DNA of 64,000 nt from Chiridota heheva (lineage: Eukaryota; Echinodermata; Holothuroidea; Apodida; Chiridotidae): NCBI GenBank assembly GCA_020152595.1, contig JAIGNY010000581.1, positions 1,172,001 to 1,236,000 of the forward strand, in the 5' to 3' direction. Under the pieces are notes generated by a model, which ran no database searches, was not told where the DNA came from, and worked only from the letters and a program-made list of their open reading frames with translations. Positions within the stretch are counted from its first letter, which is position 1, and every line of letters starts with the position of its first letter. A program made the position numbers and the translations under genes. Shown piece by piece: positions 47,853 to 61,740 of this stretch.

Positions 47853-49200
47853 GAGCAAATTCTCAACTGACATACTTAAAATATCCATATCAAAATAATA
47901 GCGAGAGGGGCTGCCCTTCGAAACTAGCTACGGGCTCATCCCCCTCCGTCTCCCTCCCAAATTGTGGTCAAATTCTCAGAAGAAACTTGTCTGTCCTTTC
48001 TTTGGTTGTTCACGGTAAGTGTGTACCAATTGTTTTTTTTTTTATTTCTCCATCTAAATTTATTTATGGGACGAAACCTTTCCTTTAAGCTTTCATTGGG
48101 CCTAACTCAAAAAGTATAACTCGTTATTTCCATATCAAAATATATAATACAAATCTGTTTATAGACAAATGTAATTCTAGCAATCACCTTAACCCCGATG
48201 AAAAAATGGGCATGATATGCCTTATATTGGCTTTGTCCATCCTCCCCCACCCCAACTTTGAAAATCCACAACAATTTGTTGAGAAAGAAAGGATTGATTC
48301 ACTATCACAAACGAACACAACCAAAATTTACTTTCCGCAAATACTTGAGCAGAAAGGACACATCCTTTCCTTCAAGTTTTCATTGGGCCTTACTTAATGG
48401 GAATAACTAGTTATTTTCATAATGAAAATCTGTAATGAAAATCTGTCCATAGACAAATGTAATTTTAGCAATCACGTTAACCCCAATGAAAAAAAGGGGG
48501 ATGATAAGTGTTTTATTGGCTTTCTCGACCCCCCTCCCCTCCCCTGCACCTCCGGATATGCGCACCACTTTAATGAGGAAGAAAGGATTGATTCACTCAG
48601 TATCACAAACGAACACAACCAAAATTAACTTTCTGCAAGTACTTGAGCAAGGATGACATATCTGAAGATATAAATCGATTCATATCCTAAAAATCTTTAC
48701 ATATTCTAAACTGACCATACTTCAAACATCAATATCAAACGTTTAGCTAGAAGTGCTGAGGTCCCTTTGAAAATAGTTACACGGGGCCAAGCCCCAGCCC
48801 TCCTCCTCCTCCCGAAATTAAAACCAAACCAGATGCTAGTCATCTGGTCATTCACCGATTTTCAACGTGAAGCCAAAGTGTTGTTCGTGGAGAAGGCGTT
48901 TATGAAATGTGTTGGTTTGAATATTCAATTCCCTTTAAATTATCATGAACAACTCCCAGTATCTCCCACTTGTTTGTCCTCTTTGTTTGGTTGTTCGTAA
49001 ATGCAGAGTACAATGTTAAAAAGGCGGAGTTATAAAATCATGACTAATATTTCTACAAGTTCCTCTGAAGGTACATAATTTTGCACAGTGTTTAATTTTT
49101 ATAAAGGTTTTATAGTAAACTAAAATGTTATTCAAATATACTACTTTTAGTTTAAAAGGTTACGATGCTGCGTAAATATAGATATTCGTACTTTGCGTTA
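47853..49200. repeat. Diverged array copy: core module 6, duplicate of 35.4-36.1 kb
   Basis: 48190-48360 and 48440-48670 are themselves a tandem duplication (TTATTGGCTTT, GAGAAAGAAAGGATTGATTC, AAACGAACACAACCAAAATT). 48660-49180 matches 35580-36110 closely, including a leftover of the 23-bp unit (TATCTGAAGATATAAATCGA). Non-coding. Confidence 0.8.
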
Positions 49201-52200
49201 TATTAGTTACGAGGTTGAGTCCCTCTCCACCCTCCACAAATTGAAGCCAAAGTTGCAGCCATTCGCCTCTTGTTTGTGGAAAGGGGACTTCATGATATGA
49301 CACGGGCATGTTAGTTTGAAAATTGAACTTTCTCTAAATTATCATGAGCAACTCTCAGCACCGACTACTTGTTTGCCACCTTGCTGGGTTGTAAGGCTAA
49401 AAAGGCGGAGTTATAAATTTATCAATAATATTGTTTACAGCTACCTCTGAAGGTAAATAACCTTGCATGATGAGTAATATTTTTATCCGATGCTTATTAA
49501 AATTTAATTTTAATTATAAGCTAGTGTTTAATTTTTCTGTTTATAAAATAGTAAAAAAAAGATGATTAAAATATAATATTTTAATTAAAAAGGTTAGATG
49601 CTGCGTAAATATATATATTAATTTGTAATGTATTACAAGTATTAGAATTTTATATAAGCCATTGTTTGAACTCCTGCATCGTCTTGTACGTTGTCAGGAC
49701 TTGTAATTCTTTTCCTATATCCAATTACATAATTAAATGTATGAGGCATGTCGAGGGCATGCGTTACGTTACGGAGGGTATTTTCGAGTCAATCATGACC
49801 ATAATTGTGACCATCGATCATGACTAATTATTTGATTCTATGATTACGACCTGAAGTGTGTCTATCTTGGGCAAATCTTAAAGTATATGACGTGTAGAGG
49901 CAAAATTGGCAAATTTCCTTCATTTTATAAATATCTATTAAAAGCCATGAAAGTAGCAAAAAGTGTATCAGAATAACAAGTTTCTTAATCTTCATCACAC
50001 CTGAAATAAAATTACAGCACGTATACATGCAGACTGTTCCATCATTTCCAGTCGCTGATGTTTAAAATTGTAGGAAAATGCGTAAAACATATTGAGCTGT
50101 CCGTCAGGGCCACATAAACCTACATCACAAATTTAGTATAAGTTAAGAATTGTTCACACTTTGATCAGCCATGCACTGCGCCTAACTCAAAAACTAAAAC
50201 TAGCTATTTTCAAAACTTTCCGTGATAGACAACTGTAATTCTAGCAATCACGTTAAATGAGCCTGAGCCTTCCGTTGGTTTTTCAGTGCTTGCACAGCCT
50301 TCCTCCTCCCCCCTCCCTCATCCTCCATCAAAAATATATAAAGAATCAATCGATTAATACACAAATTTAGCAAATTTTGAACTGACCACACTTCAAATAT
50401 CAATATCCAATTTTAGCTAGAGGCTTGGGTGCGATTTGCCTACTGAAGGTGTGTGGGAGCGTCGGGAGGGGAGGGGGGGGGGGGGGGCGGAGGACAAAAT
50501 TACGCTAAGGTGCCAAAAAATCACCATAAAAACATACAAATTTGGAAAAAACAAGTGTGGGGGTCAAGTGCCCCCTTTCCCACTTCAAATCCCGCCTATG
50601 GCTAGATGGGTTCAGCCCCTTTCCACCCTCCACAAATTGAAGCCAAAGTTGCAGCCATTCGCCCCTTTTTTGTGGAAAGGGGGCTTCATGATATGATTCG
50701 TGCGTGTTGGTTTGAAAATTCAACTCTCTCTAATTTATCATAAGCGACTCTCAGCACCGATTACTTGTTTGCCACCTTGCTTAATGTAAGTGGAATGTGT
50801 AATGCTAAAAAGGCGGACTTATAAATTTATCATTAATATTGTTTACAGCTCCCCTCTAAAGGTAAATAACCTTGCATGATGTGTAACATTTTTATCAGAT
50901 GCTTATTTTAACTAAATTTTAAATTAGAGGCTAGTGTTTAATTTTTCTCTTTGAAGTAATAAAAGAAGATTATTAAAATATACTACTTTAGATTATGAAG
51001 GTTAAAATGCTGCGTAAATACATATATATTTGTTGTTTGTCATATGGTCAAGATTTTTACATTAAGCCATTCTTTATAATCCTACACCGTCTTGTACGTT
51101 GTCAGGATTTGTAATTCTTCACATAAATCCAATTTCATACCTGTTAGATTTATGAGGCATTTTAGGGGTAACAAAAAGGATATTTTAGAGTTAATCAGTA
51201 CAATAATAATGACCATCGATCATGTTGTGACCAATCGTTTTATTCTATGATTACGATTTAAAGTGTGTCTATCTTGGGCAAATCTTAAAGTATATGACGT
51301 GTAAAGAGGCAAAATTGGCTATTTTCCTGCATTTTATAAATATCTATTAAAAACCATGAAAGTAGCAAAAAGTGTATCAGAATAACAAGTTTCTTAATCT
51401 TCATCACAACTCAAATAAAATTACAACACGTATACATGCAGACTGTTCCATCATTTCCAGTCGCTGATATTTAAAATTGTAGGGAAATGCGTAAAACATA
51501 TTGAGCTGTCAATCAGTACCACATAAGCCTACATCACAAATTTAGTATAAGTTAAGAATTGTTCACACTTTGATCAGCCATGCATTGCGCCTAACTCAAA
51601 AACTTAAACTAGCTATTTTCAAAATTCAAAACTTTCCGTGATAGACAACTGTAATTCTAGCAATCACGTTAAATGAGCCTGAGCCTTCCATTGGTTTTTC
51701 AGTACTTGCACAGCCCCCCCCCCCCCATCCCTCCCCTTCCCATCCTCCTCCCTCATCCTCCATTAAAAATATCTAAAAAATAAATCGATTAATACACAAA
51801 TTTAGCAAATTTTGAACTGACCACACTTCAAATATCAATATCCAATTTCAGCTAGAGGCTTGGGTGCGATTTGCCCACTGAAGGTGTGTGGGAGCGTCGG
51901 GGGAGGAGGGGCAGGAAGAAGGGGGGGTAGGGGGGCGGGGGAGGACAAAATTACGCTAAGGTGCCAAAAAATCACCATAAAAAATATACAAATTTGGAAA
52001 AAAACAAGTGTGGGGGTCAAGTGCCCCCTTTCCCACCTCAAATCCCGCCTATCTGCCTATGGCTAGATGGGTTCAGCCCCTTTTCACCCTCCACAAATTG
52101 AAGCCAAAGTTGCAGCCATTCGCCTTTTTTTGTGGAAAGGGGGCTTCATGATATGCTTCGTGCGTGTTGGTTTGAAAATTCAACTTTCTCTAAATTATCA

Positions 52201-52249
52201 TGAGCAACTCTCAGCACCGATTACTTGTTTGCCACCTTGCTTAATGTAA

Positions 52250-53040
52250 GTGGAATGTGTAATGCTAAAAAGGCGGACTTATAAATTCATCAATAATATT
52301 GTTTACAGCTACCTCTGAAGGTAAATAACCTTGCATGATGTGTAACATTTTTATCAGATGCTTATCTAAATAAAATTTTAAATTATAGGTTAGTGTTTAA
52401 TTTTTCTGTTTGAAGTAGTAAAAGAAGATTATTAAAATATACTACTTTAGATTATGGAGGTTAAAATGCTGCGTAAATACATATATATTTGTAGTTTGTT
52501 ATATGGTTAAGATTTTTACATTAAGCCATTCTTTATAATCCTACACCGTCTTGTACGTTGTCAGGATTTGTAATTCTTCACATAAATCCAATTTCATACC
52601 TGTTAGATAAATGAAGCATTTTAAGGGTAATAAAATGCATATTTTAGGGTTAATCAGTACAATAATAATGTAAGTAGAACGTGATATGCCAAGAAGGCGG
52701 AGTTATAAATTTACCAATAATATTGTTTACAGCTACCTCTGAAGGTAAATAACCCTGCATAATGTGTAATATTTTCCTCCGATGCTTATTTAAATTAAAT
52801 TTTGAATTATAAGCTAGTGTTTAATTTTTCTGTTTGAAATAGTAAAAGAAAATTATTAAAATATAATTTTTTAATTAGAAAGGTTAAAATGCTGCGTAAA
52901 TATATATAACAATTTGTAGTGTGTTGTATGTATTATAATTCTATATAAGCCATTGTTTGTACTCCTACACCGTCTCGTACGTTGTCAGGACTTGTAATTA
53001 TTTTACTATATCCAATTACATAATTAAATGTATGAGGCAT
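52250..53040. repeat. Double half-module in array unit 2
   Basis: AAGGCGGACTTATAAATTCA at about 52269 is followed about 420 bp later by a second AAGGCGGAGTTATAAATTTA at about 52691, so this unit is 1865 bp. The joint (AATAAAATGCATATTTTAGG, CAGTACAATAATAATGTAAG) is identical in kind at 58730-58770. Confidence 0.85.
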
Positions 53041-56000
53041 GTCGAGGGCATGCGTTACGTTACGGAGGGTATTTTCGAGTCAATCATGACCATAATTACG
53101 ACCATCGATCATGACTAATTATTTGATTCTATGATTACGACCTGAAGTGTGTCTATCTTGGGCAAATCTTAAAGTATATGACGTGTAAAGAGGCAAAATT
53201 GGCAAATTTCCTCCATTTTATAAATATCTATTAAAAACCATGAAAGTAGCAAAAAGTGTATCAGAATAACAAGTTTCTTAATCTTCATCACACCTCAAAT
53301 AAAATTACAGCACGTATACATGCAGACTGTTCCATCATTTCCAGTCGCTGATGTTTAAAATTGTAGGGAAATGCGTAAAACATATTGAGCTGTCCGTCAG
53401 GGCCACATAAGCCTACATCATAAATTTAGTATAAGTTCAGAATTGTTCACACTTTGATCAGGGATGCATTGCGCCCAACTCAAAACTAAAACTAGCCCTT
53501 TTTTAAAATTCAAAACTGTCCGTGATAGACAACTGTAATTCTAGCAATCACGTTTAAAAGAGCCTGAGCCTTCCATTGGATTTTCAGTGCTTGCACAGCC
53601 TCCCCCTTCCCTGCTCCCCCATCCTCCATTAAAAATATCTGAAAATAAATCGATTAATACACAAATTTAGCCAATTCTGAACTGACCACACTTCAAATAT
53701 CAATATCCAATTTTAGCTAAAGGCTTGGGTGCGATTTGCCTACTGAAGGTGTGTGGGAGCGTCGGGAGGGGGGAAGAAGGGGGCGGAGGACAAAATTAGG
53801 CTAAGGTGCCAAAAAAATCACCATGAAAAATATACAAATTTGGAAAAAACAAGTGTGGGGGTCAAGTTTCCTCTTTCCCACCTCAAATCCCGCCTATGGC
53901 TAGATGGGTTCAGCCCCTCTCCACCCTCCACAAATTGAAGCCAAAGTTGCAGCCATTCGCCCCTTGTTTGTGGAAGGGGGCTTCATGATATGATTCGTGC
54001 ATGTTGGTTTGAAAATTCAACTTCTAAATCATCTAAATCAATGAGCAACAATCTCAGCACCGATTACTTGTTTGCCACTTTACTAAATAGGTGTGTTTAA
54101 GTAGAATGTGGAATGCTAAAAAGGCGGAGTTATAAATTTATCAATAATATTGTTTACAGCTACCTCTGAAGGTAAATAACCCTGCATAATGTGTAATATT
54201 TTTCTCCGATGCTTATTTAAACTAAATTTTGAACTATAAGCTAGTGTTTAATTTTTCTGTTTAAAATAGTAAAAGAAAATTATTAAAATATAATACTTTA
54301 ATTAGAAAGCTTAAAATGCTGCGTAAATATATATATATATCAATTTGTAGTGTGCAGTATGTATTATAATTCTATATAAGCCATTGTTTGTACTCCTACA
54401 CCGTCTCGTACGTTGTCAGGACTTGTAATTCTTTTACTATATCCAATTACATAATTAAATGTATGAGGCATGTCGAGGGCATGCGTTACGTTACGGAGGG
54501 TATTTTCGAGTCAATCATGACCATAATTATGACCATCGATCATGACTAATTATTTGATTCTATGATTACGACCTGAAGTGTGTCTATCTTGGGCAAATCT
54601 TAAAGTATATGACGTGTAAAGAGGCAAAATTGGCAAATTTCCTTCATTTTATAAATATCTATTAAAAACCATGAAAGTAGCAAAAAGTGTATCAGAATAA
54701 CAAGTTTCTTAATCTTCATCACACCTGAAATAAAATTACAGCACGTATACATGCAGACTGTTCCATCATTTCCAGTCGCTGATGTTTAAAATTGTAGGGA
54801 AATGCGTAAAACATATTGAGCTGTCCGTCAGGGCCACATAAGCCTACATCACAAATTTAGTATAAGTTCAGAATTGTTCACACTTTGATCAGCCATGCAC
54901 TGCGCCTAACTCAAAAACTAAAACTAGCCTTCTTTCAAATTCAAAACTTTCCGTGATAGACAACTGTAATTCTAGCTATCACGTTAAATGAGCCTGAGCC
55001 TTCCATTGGTTTTTCAGTGCTTGCATAGCCCCCCTCCCCCTCCCCTTCCTCCCTCACCTCCATTAAAAATATCTAAAGAATAAATCGATTAATACACAAA
55101 TTTAGCAAATTCTGAAGTGACCACACTTCAAAAATCAATATCCAATTTTAGCTAGAGGCTTGGGTGCGATTTGCCTACTGAAGGTGTGTGGGAGCGTCGG
55201 GAGGGGGGGGGGGGGGCGGAGGACAAAATTAGGCATAAGGTGCCAAAAAAATCACCATGAAAAATATACAAATTTGGAAAAGACAAGTGTGGGGGTCAAG
55301 TGCCCCCTTTCCCACCTCAAATCCCGCCTATTGCTAGATGGGTTCAGCCCCTCTCCACCCTCCACAAATTGAAGCCAAAGTTGCAGCCATTTCCCCCTTG
55401 TTTGTGGAAAGGGGGCTTCATGATATGATTCGTGCATGTTGGTTTGAAAATTCAATTTTCTCTAAATCATCATGAACAACTCTCAGCACCGATTACTTGT
55501 TTGCCACCTTGCTTAAAGTAAGCAGAACGTGTGATGCTAAAAAGGCGGAGTTACAAATATAGCAATAATATTGTTTACAGCTACCTCTGAGGGTAAATAA
55601 CCTTGCATAATGTGTAATATTTTCCTCCGATGCTTATTTAAATCAAATTTAAAATTTTAAGCTAGTGTTTAATTTTTCTGTTTGAAATAGTGAAAGAAAA
55701 TTATTAAAATATAACTACTTTAATTAGAAATGTTAAAATGCTGCGTAAATATATATATCAATTTGTAGTTTGTTATATGTATTATAATTTTATATAAGCC
55801 ATTGTTTGTACTCCTACACCGTCTTGTACGTTGTCAGGACTTGTAATTATTTTACTATATCCAATTACATAATTAAATGTATGAGGCATGTCGAGGGCAT
55901 GCGTAATAAAAGGGTATTTTCGAGTCAATCATGACCATAATTATGACCATCGATCATGACTAATCATTTGATTCTATGATTACGACCTGAAGTGTGTCTA

Positions 56001-58349
56001 TCTTGGGCAAATCTTAAAGTATATGACGTGTAAAGAGGCAAAATTGGCAAATTTCCTTCATTTTATAGATATCTATTAAAAACCATGAAAGTAGCAAAAA
56101 GTGTATCAGAATAACAAGTTTCTTAATCTTCATCACACCTGAAATAAAATTACAGCACGTATACATGCAGACTGTTCCATCATTTCCAGTCGCTGATGTT
56201 TAAAATTGTAGGGAAATGCGTAAAACATATTGAGCTGTCCGTCAGGGCCACATAAGCCTACATCACAAATTTAGTATAAGTTCAGAATTGTTCACACTTT
56301 GATCAGCCATGCACTGCGCCTAACTCAAAAACTAAAACTAGCTATTTGTAAAATTCAAAACTTTCCGAGATAGACAACTGTAATTCTAGCAATCACGTTA
56401 AATGAGCCTGAGCCTTCCATTGGTTTTTCAGTGCTTGCATAGCCCCCCTCCCCCTCCCCTTCCTCCCTCACCTCCATTAAAAATATCTAAAGAATAAATC
56501 GATTAATACACAAATTTAGCAAATTCTGAAGTGACCACACTTCAAAAATCAATATCCAATTTTAGCTAGAGGCTTGGGTGCGATTTGCCTACTGAAGGTG
56601 TGTGGGAGCGTCGGGAGGGGGAGGGGAGATGGGGCGGAGGACAAAATTAGGCTAAGGTGCCAAAAAAATCACCATGAAAAATATACAAATTTGGAAAAAC
56701 AAGTGTGGGGGTCAAGTTCCCCCTTTCCCACCTCAAATCCTGCCTATGGCTAGATGGGTTCAGCCCCTCTCCACCCTCCACAAATTGAAGCCAAAGTTGC
56801 AGCCATTTTCCCCTTGTTTGTGGAAAGGGGGCTTCATGATATGATTCGTGCATGTTGGTTTGAAAATTCAATTTTCTCTAAATCATCATGAACAACTCTC
56901 AGCACCGATTACTTGTTTGCCACCTTGCTTAAAGTAAGCAGAACGTGGGATGCTAAAAAGGCGGAGTTACAAATATAGCAATAATATTGTTTACAGCTAC
57001 CTCTGAGGGTAAATAACCCTGCATAATGTGTAATATTTTCCTCCGATGCTTATTTAAATCAAATTTAAAATTTTAAGCTAGTGTTTAATTTTTCTGTTCG
57101 AAATAGTGAAAGAAAATTATTAAAATATAACACTTTAATTAGAAATGTTAAAATGCTGCGTAAATATATATATCAATTCGTAGACTGCTGTATGTATTAT
57201 AATTCTATATAAGCCATTGTTTGTACTCCTACACCGTCTCGTACGTTGTCAGGACTTGTAATTCTTTTACTATATCCAATTACACAATTAAATGTATGAA
57301 ACATGTCGAGGGCATGCGTTACGTTACGGAGGGTATTTTCGAGTCAATCATGACCATAATTGTGACCATCGATCATGACTAATCATTTGATTCTATGATT
57401 ACGACCTGAAGTGTGTCTATCTTGGGCAAATCTTAAAGTATATGACGTGTAAAGAGGCAAAATTGGCAAATTTCCTTCATTTTATAGATATCTATTAAAA
57501 ACCATGAAAGTAGCAAAAAGTGTATCAGAATAACAAGTTTCTTAATCTTCATCACACCTCAAATAAAATTACAGCACGTATACATGCAGACTGTTCCATC
57601 ATTTCCAGTCGCTGATGTTTAAAATTGTAGGAAAATGCGTAAAACATATTGAGCTGTCCGTCAGGGCCACATAAGCCTACATCAAAAATTTAGTGTAAGT
57701 TTTGAATTGTTCACACTTTGATCAGCCATGCACTGCGCCTAACTCAAAAACTAAAACTAGCTATTTGTAAAATTCAAAACTTTCCGAGATAGACAACTGT
57801 AATTCTAGCAATCACGTTAAATGAGCCTGAGCCTTCCATTGGTTTTTCAGTGCTTGCACAGCCTCCCCCTCCCTCCTCCCCCATCCTCCATTACAAATAT
57901 CTGAAAATAAATCGATTAATACACAAATTTAGCCAATTCTGAACTGACCACACTTCAAATATCATTATCCAATTTTAGCTAAAGGCTTGGGTGCGATTTG
58001 CCTACTGAAGGTGTGTGGGAGCGTTGGGAGGGGGGAGAAGGGGGCGGAGGACAAAATTAGGCTAAGGTGCCAAAAAATTCACCATGAAAAATATACAAAT
58101 TTGGAAAAAACAAGTGTGGGGGTCAAGTTCCCCCTTTCCCACCTCAAATCCTGCCTATGGCTAGATGGGTTCAGCCCCTCTCCACCCTCCACAAATTGAA
58201 GCCAAAGTTACAGCCATTCGCCCCTTGTTTGTGGAAAGGGGGCTTCATGATATGATTCGTGCGTGTTGGTTTGAAAATTCAACTTTCTCTAAATCATCAT
58301 GAGCAACTCTCAGCACCGATTACTTGTTTGCCACCTTGCTTGGTTGTAA

Positions 58350-59150
58350 GTGGAGGGTGTAATGCTAAAAAGGCGGACTTATAAATTCATCAATAATATT
58401 GTTTACAGCTACCTCTGAAGGTAAATAACCTTGCATGATGTGTAACATTTTCATCAGATGCTTATTTAAATTAAATTTTAAATTATAGGCTAGTGTTTAT
58501 TTTTTCTGTTTGAAGTAGTAAAAGAAGATTATTAAAATATACTACTTTAGATTATGAAGGTTAAAATGCTGCGTAAATACATATATATTTGTAGTTTGAT
58601 ATATGGTTAAGATTTTTACATTAAGCCATTCTTTATAATCCTACACCGTCTTGTACGTTGTCAGGATTCGTAATTCTTCACATAAATCCAATTTCATACC
58701 TGTTAGATAAATGAAGCATTTTAAGGGTAATAAAATGCATATTTTAAGGTTAATCAGTACAATAATAATGTAGGTAGAACGTGAAATGCCAAGAAGGCGG
58801 AGTTATAAATTTATCAATAATATTGTTTACAGCTACCTCTGAAGGTAAATAACCCTGCATAATGTGTAATATTTTCCTCCGATGCTTATTTAAATCAAAT
58901 TTTGAATTATAAGCTAGTGTTCAATTTTTCTGTTTGAAATAGTAAAAGAAAATTATTAAAATATAATACTTTAATTAGAAAGGTTAAAATGCTGCGTAAA
59001 TATATATATCAATTTGTAGTGTGCTGTAAGTATTAGAATTCTATATAAGCCATTGTTTGTACTCCTACACCGTCTCGTACGTTGTCAGGACTTGTAAATC
59101 TTTTACTATATCCAATTACATAATTAAATGTATGAGGCATGTCGAGGGCA
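58350..59150. repeat. Double half-module in the unit 6.1 kb away
   Basis: The same double structure and joint as 52250-53040, with few differences, about 6.1 kb to the right. This shows that a multi-unit block was duplicated, not just single units. Confidence 0.85.
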
Positions 59151-61294
59151 TGCGTTACGTTACGGAGGGTATTTTCGAGTCAATCATGACCATAATTACG
59201 ACCATCGATCATGACTAATCATTTGATTCTATGATTACGACCTGAAGTGTGTCTATCTTGGGCAAATCTTAAAGTATATGACGTGTAAAGAGGCAAAATT
59301 GGCAAATTTCCTTCATTTTATAAATATCTATTAAAAACCATGAAAGTAGCAAAAAGTGTATCAGAATAACAAGTTTCTTAATCTTCATCACACCTCAAAT
59401 AAAATTACAGCACGTATACATGCAGACTGTTCCATCATTTCCAGTCGCTGATGTTTAAAATTGTAGGGAAATGCGTAAAACATATTGAGCTGTCCGTCAG
59501 GGCCACATAAGCCTACATCACAAATTTAGTATAGGTTAAGAATTGTTCACACTTTGATTAGCCATGCATTGCGCCTAACTCAAAAACTAAAACTAGCTAT
59601 TTTCAAAACTCAAAACTTTCCGTGATAGACAACTGTAATTCTAGCAATCACGTTAAATGAGCCTGAGCCACCCATTGGCTTTCTACGTGTTTGCCCACCC
59701 CCCCCCTCTCCCCGCCCCGCTTTTTCCTCCTCCTCTATTCAAAATATCTCAAGAATAAATCGATTGATATACAAAATTAGTGGCTTTCTACTTATTCCCC
59801 CTCCCTTCTCCTACATTCAAAATATCTTTAGAATAGATTAATTAATATACAAAATTAGCCAATTCTGAACTGACCACACTTCAAATATCAATATCCAATT
59901 TTAACTAGAGGCTTGGGTGGGATTTGCCTAATAAGGCAAACTCAAGAGTGGGTTGGAGGAGGGAACAAAATCAAAATGCAAAATATACAAATTTGAAAAA
60001 AAAGGTGTGGGGGTAAGTGCCCCCCCCCTCTCCCTTAGACCCCTCAAATTCCGTCTATGGCTAGAGGGGTTCAGCCCCTTTCCACCCTCTTGAGGTTGAA
60101 GCCAAAGTTGCAGCCATTCGTTTCTTGTTTGTGGAAACGGAGCTGCATGATATGATACGTGCGTGTTGAATTAAACAATTCAACTTTCTCTAAATTGTCA
60201 TGAGTAACTTTTGCCACCTTGCTTCGTTGTAATTTGAAGGTGTAATATTAAAAAGGCGGAGTTATATATTTGTCAATAATATTGTTTACAGCTACCTCTG
60301 AAGGTAAATAACTCTGCATGATGTGTAATATTTTCATCAGAAGCTAAATTAAATTAAATTCTAAATCAGATGTTATTGTTTTATTTTTCTGTTTGAAGTA
60401 GTAAAAGAAGATTTTTAAATCATAATACTTTACTATTAAAGGTTAAAATGCTGCGTAAATATATATTAATTTGTAATGTGCTTAATAATTAAGATTCTTA
60501 CTTAGCCATTTTTGTAATTTAAAATCGTCTCGTACGTTGTCAAGATTTTTCATTCTTTACTTAAAACTATTAATACACTGAGATAAATGTGTAGCATTTC
60601 GATGGCAATAAAATTGATATTTTAGAGTCAAACATGACAATAATTATGACCATCGATCATGACTAATCATTTGATTCTATGATTACGACCTGAAAGTGCG
60701 TTTATCTTTGGCAAATCTTAAAGTATATGACGTGTAAAGAGGCAAAATTGGCTGATTTTCTCATTTTATGAATATCTATTAAAACCAAGAAAGTAGCAAA
60801 AGTTCATCAGAATCACAACAGTTTCTTAATCTTCATCACATCTCAAATAAACTTACAGCTCGTATACATGCAGACTGTTCCATCATTTCCAGTCGCTGAT
60901 GTTTAAAATTGTAGGAAAATTGCAGTCATTCGCCTCTTGTTTGTGGAAAAGGGGGTTTCAGTATATGAATTGTGCATGTTGGTTTGAAAATTCAATTTTC
61001 TCTAGATTATCATGACAATTCTCAGAACTGCCTACTCGTTTGCCGCCTTTGTTTGGCTGTTTGTAAGCACAGCCTTTAAAGCTTAAAAAGGGCGGAGTTA
61101 TAAATTTATCAATAATATTTCTACAGCTTCCTCTGATGGTTAATAGATTTGTATGGTGTATAATATTTTTCTCAAATACTGAATAAAATTAAAGTTATAT
61201 CAGAGGCAAGAGCTTTTTTTTTGTTCTTTCTTTTATACGTTGTAAATGGAAAATTATTAATATATTCTACTTTTTTTAAGAAGGTTAAAATTTA

Positions 61295-61405
61295 GCGTAC
61301 TGATTGTGGTGTGGCGTTTATCATATCTGTCTCCAGACCACAAAGCCCTAGGTTCAAGCCTGGGTTGGGTAGACACGCCAGTGCACCACAACTGGTTATC
61401 AAAGA
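61295..61405 (+). repeat. tRNA-like / inverted-repeat insert in a core module
   Basis: TGGTGTGGCGTTTATC and a B-box-like TAGGTTCAAGCCTGG are bracketed by TTGTGGTG (61305) and its inverse CACCACAA (61384). It interrupts a core module just before the usual TGCTGCGTAAATATAT. It loosely resembles 3733-3768. Either a SINE head or a small inverted-repeat element. Confidence 0.4.
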
Positions 61406-61740
61406 CCGTGGACATTGACTTGGTTGTCGGTGTTATGTCTGTCCGTACGTCGTACCTGAGTTCTCGTCTGGGTCGTATTAAGCGTTTCGTGATAGCATTG
61501 CTACTATCATAACCGAATACGCAGGCGACGACCCCGTCATTGTAATTGTGTGTTCACTCGTCGTTGTTTTCTAAGAAGCGCCCATGCCCAGGGCCGCGTA
61601 TGTTGTTCAACTACATTATGTGAACTGGATCTATGCTAGCCCCACAATAAGCACCACGAAACATCGTCACGTGGGCATCAGACGCAAAATAGGCAAATAA
61701 TGTAACCAAGCTTATTCTGTCATCAAATTAATTATGTTAT
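61406..61740. other. GC-richer insert between array copies
   Basis: Contains CACTCGTCGTTGTTTTC, whose inverse words recur as GACGAGTGAACACAGA at 36727, inside another core module. No protein family recognised. Confidence 0.35.

Larger units (their letters stand above)
49201..61290. repeat. Main tandem array, unit about 1.41-1.44 kb
   Basis: The anchor GTGTGGGAGCGT occurs at 50451, 51886, 53751, 55186, 56600 and 58013, giving spacings of 1435, 1865, 1435, 1414 and 1413. Each unit has in order: the core module, TACGTTGTCAGGA, TACGTTACGGAGGGTATTTT, GACCATCGATCATGAC, GCACGTATACATGCAGACTG, TTTGATCAGCCATGCACTGC, AGCCTGAGCCTTCCATTGG, a C/T tract, the anchor and GGGTTCAGCCCCTCTCCACC. A last, more diverged unit runs to about 60900 and a lone core module to 61290. 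No unit has a conserved reading frame; short frames of 60-86 codons break at different points between copies. Confidence 0.92.

Noticed and set aside
50436-58199. Recurrent 60-86 codon frames starting MGAICLLKVCGSVGR-like in the array units
   Set aside because: They begin and end at different indels in each unit, run through G and C homopolymers, and show no bias toward synonymous change by eye. Shadows of a non-coding repeat.
49201-61290. Array as rDNA, histone or snRNA gene repeats
   Set aside because: No conserved rRNA, 5S, U-snRNA or histone coding sequence is present in the 1.4-kb unit on either strand.
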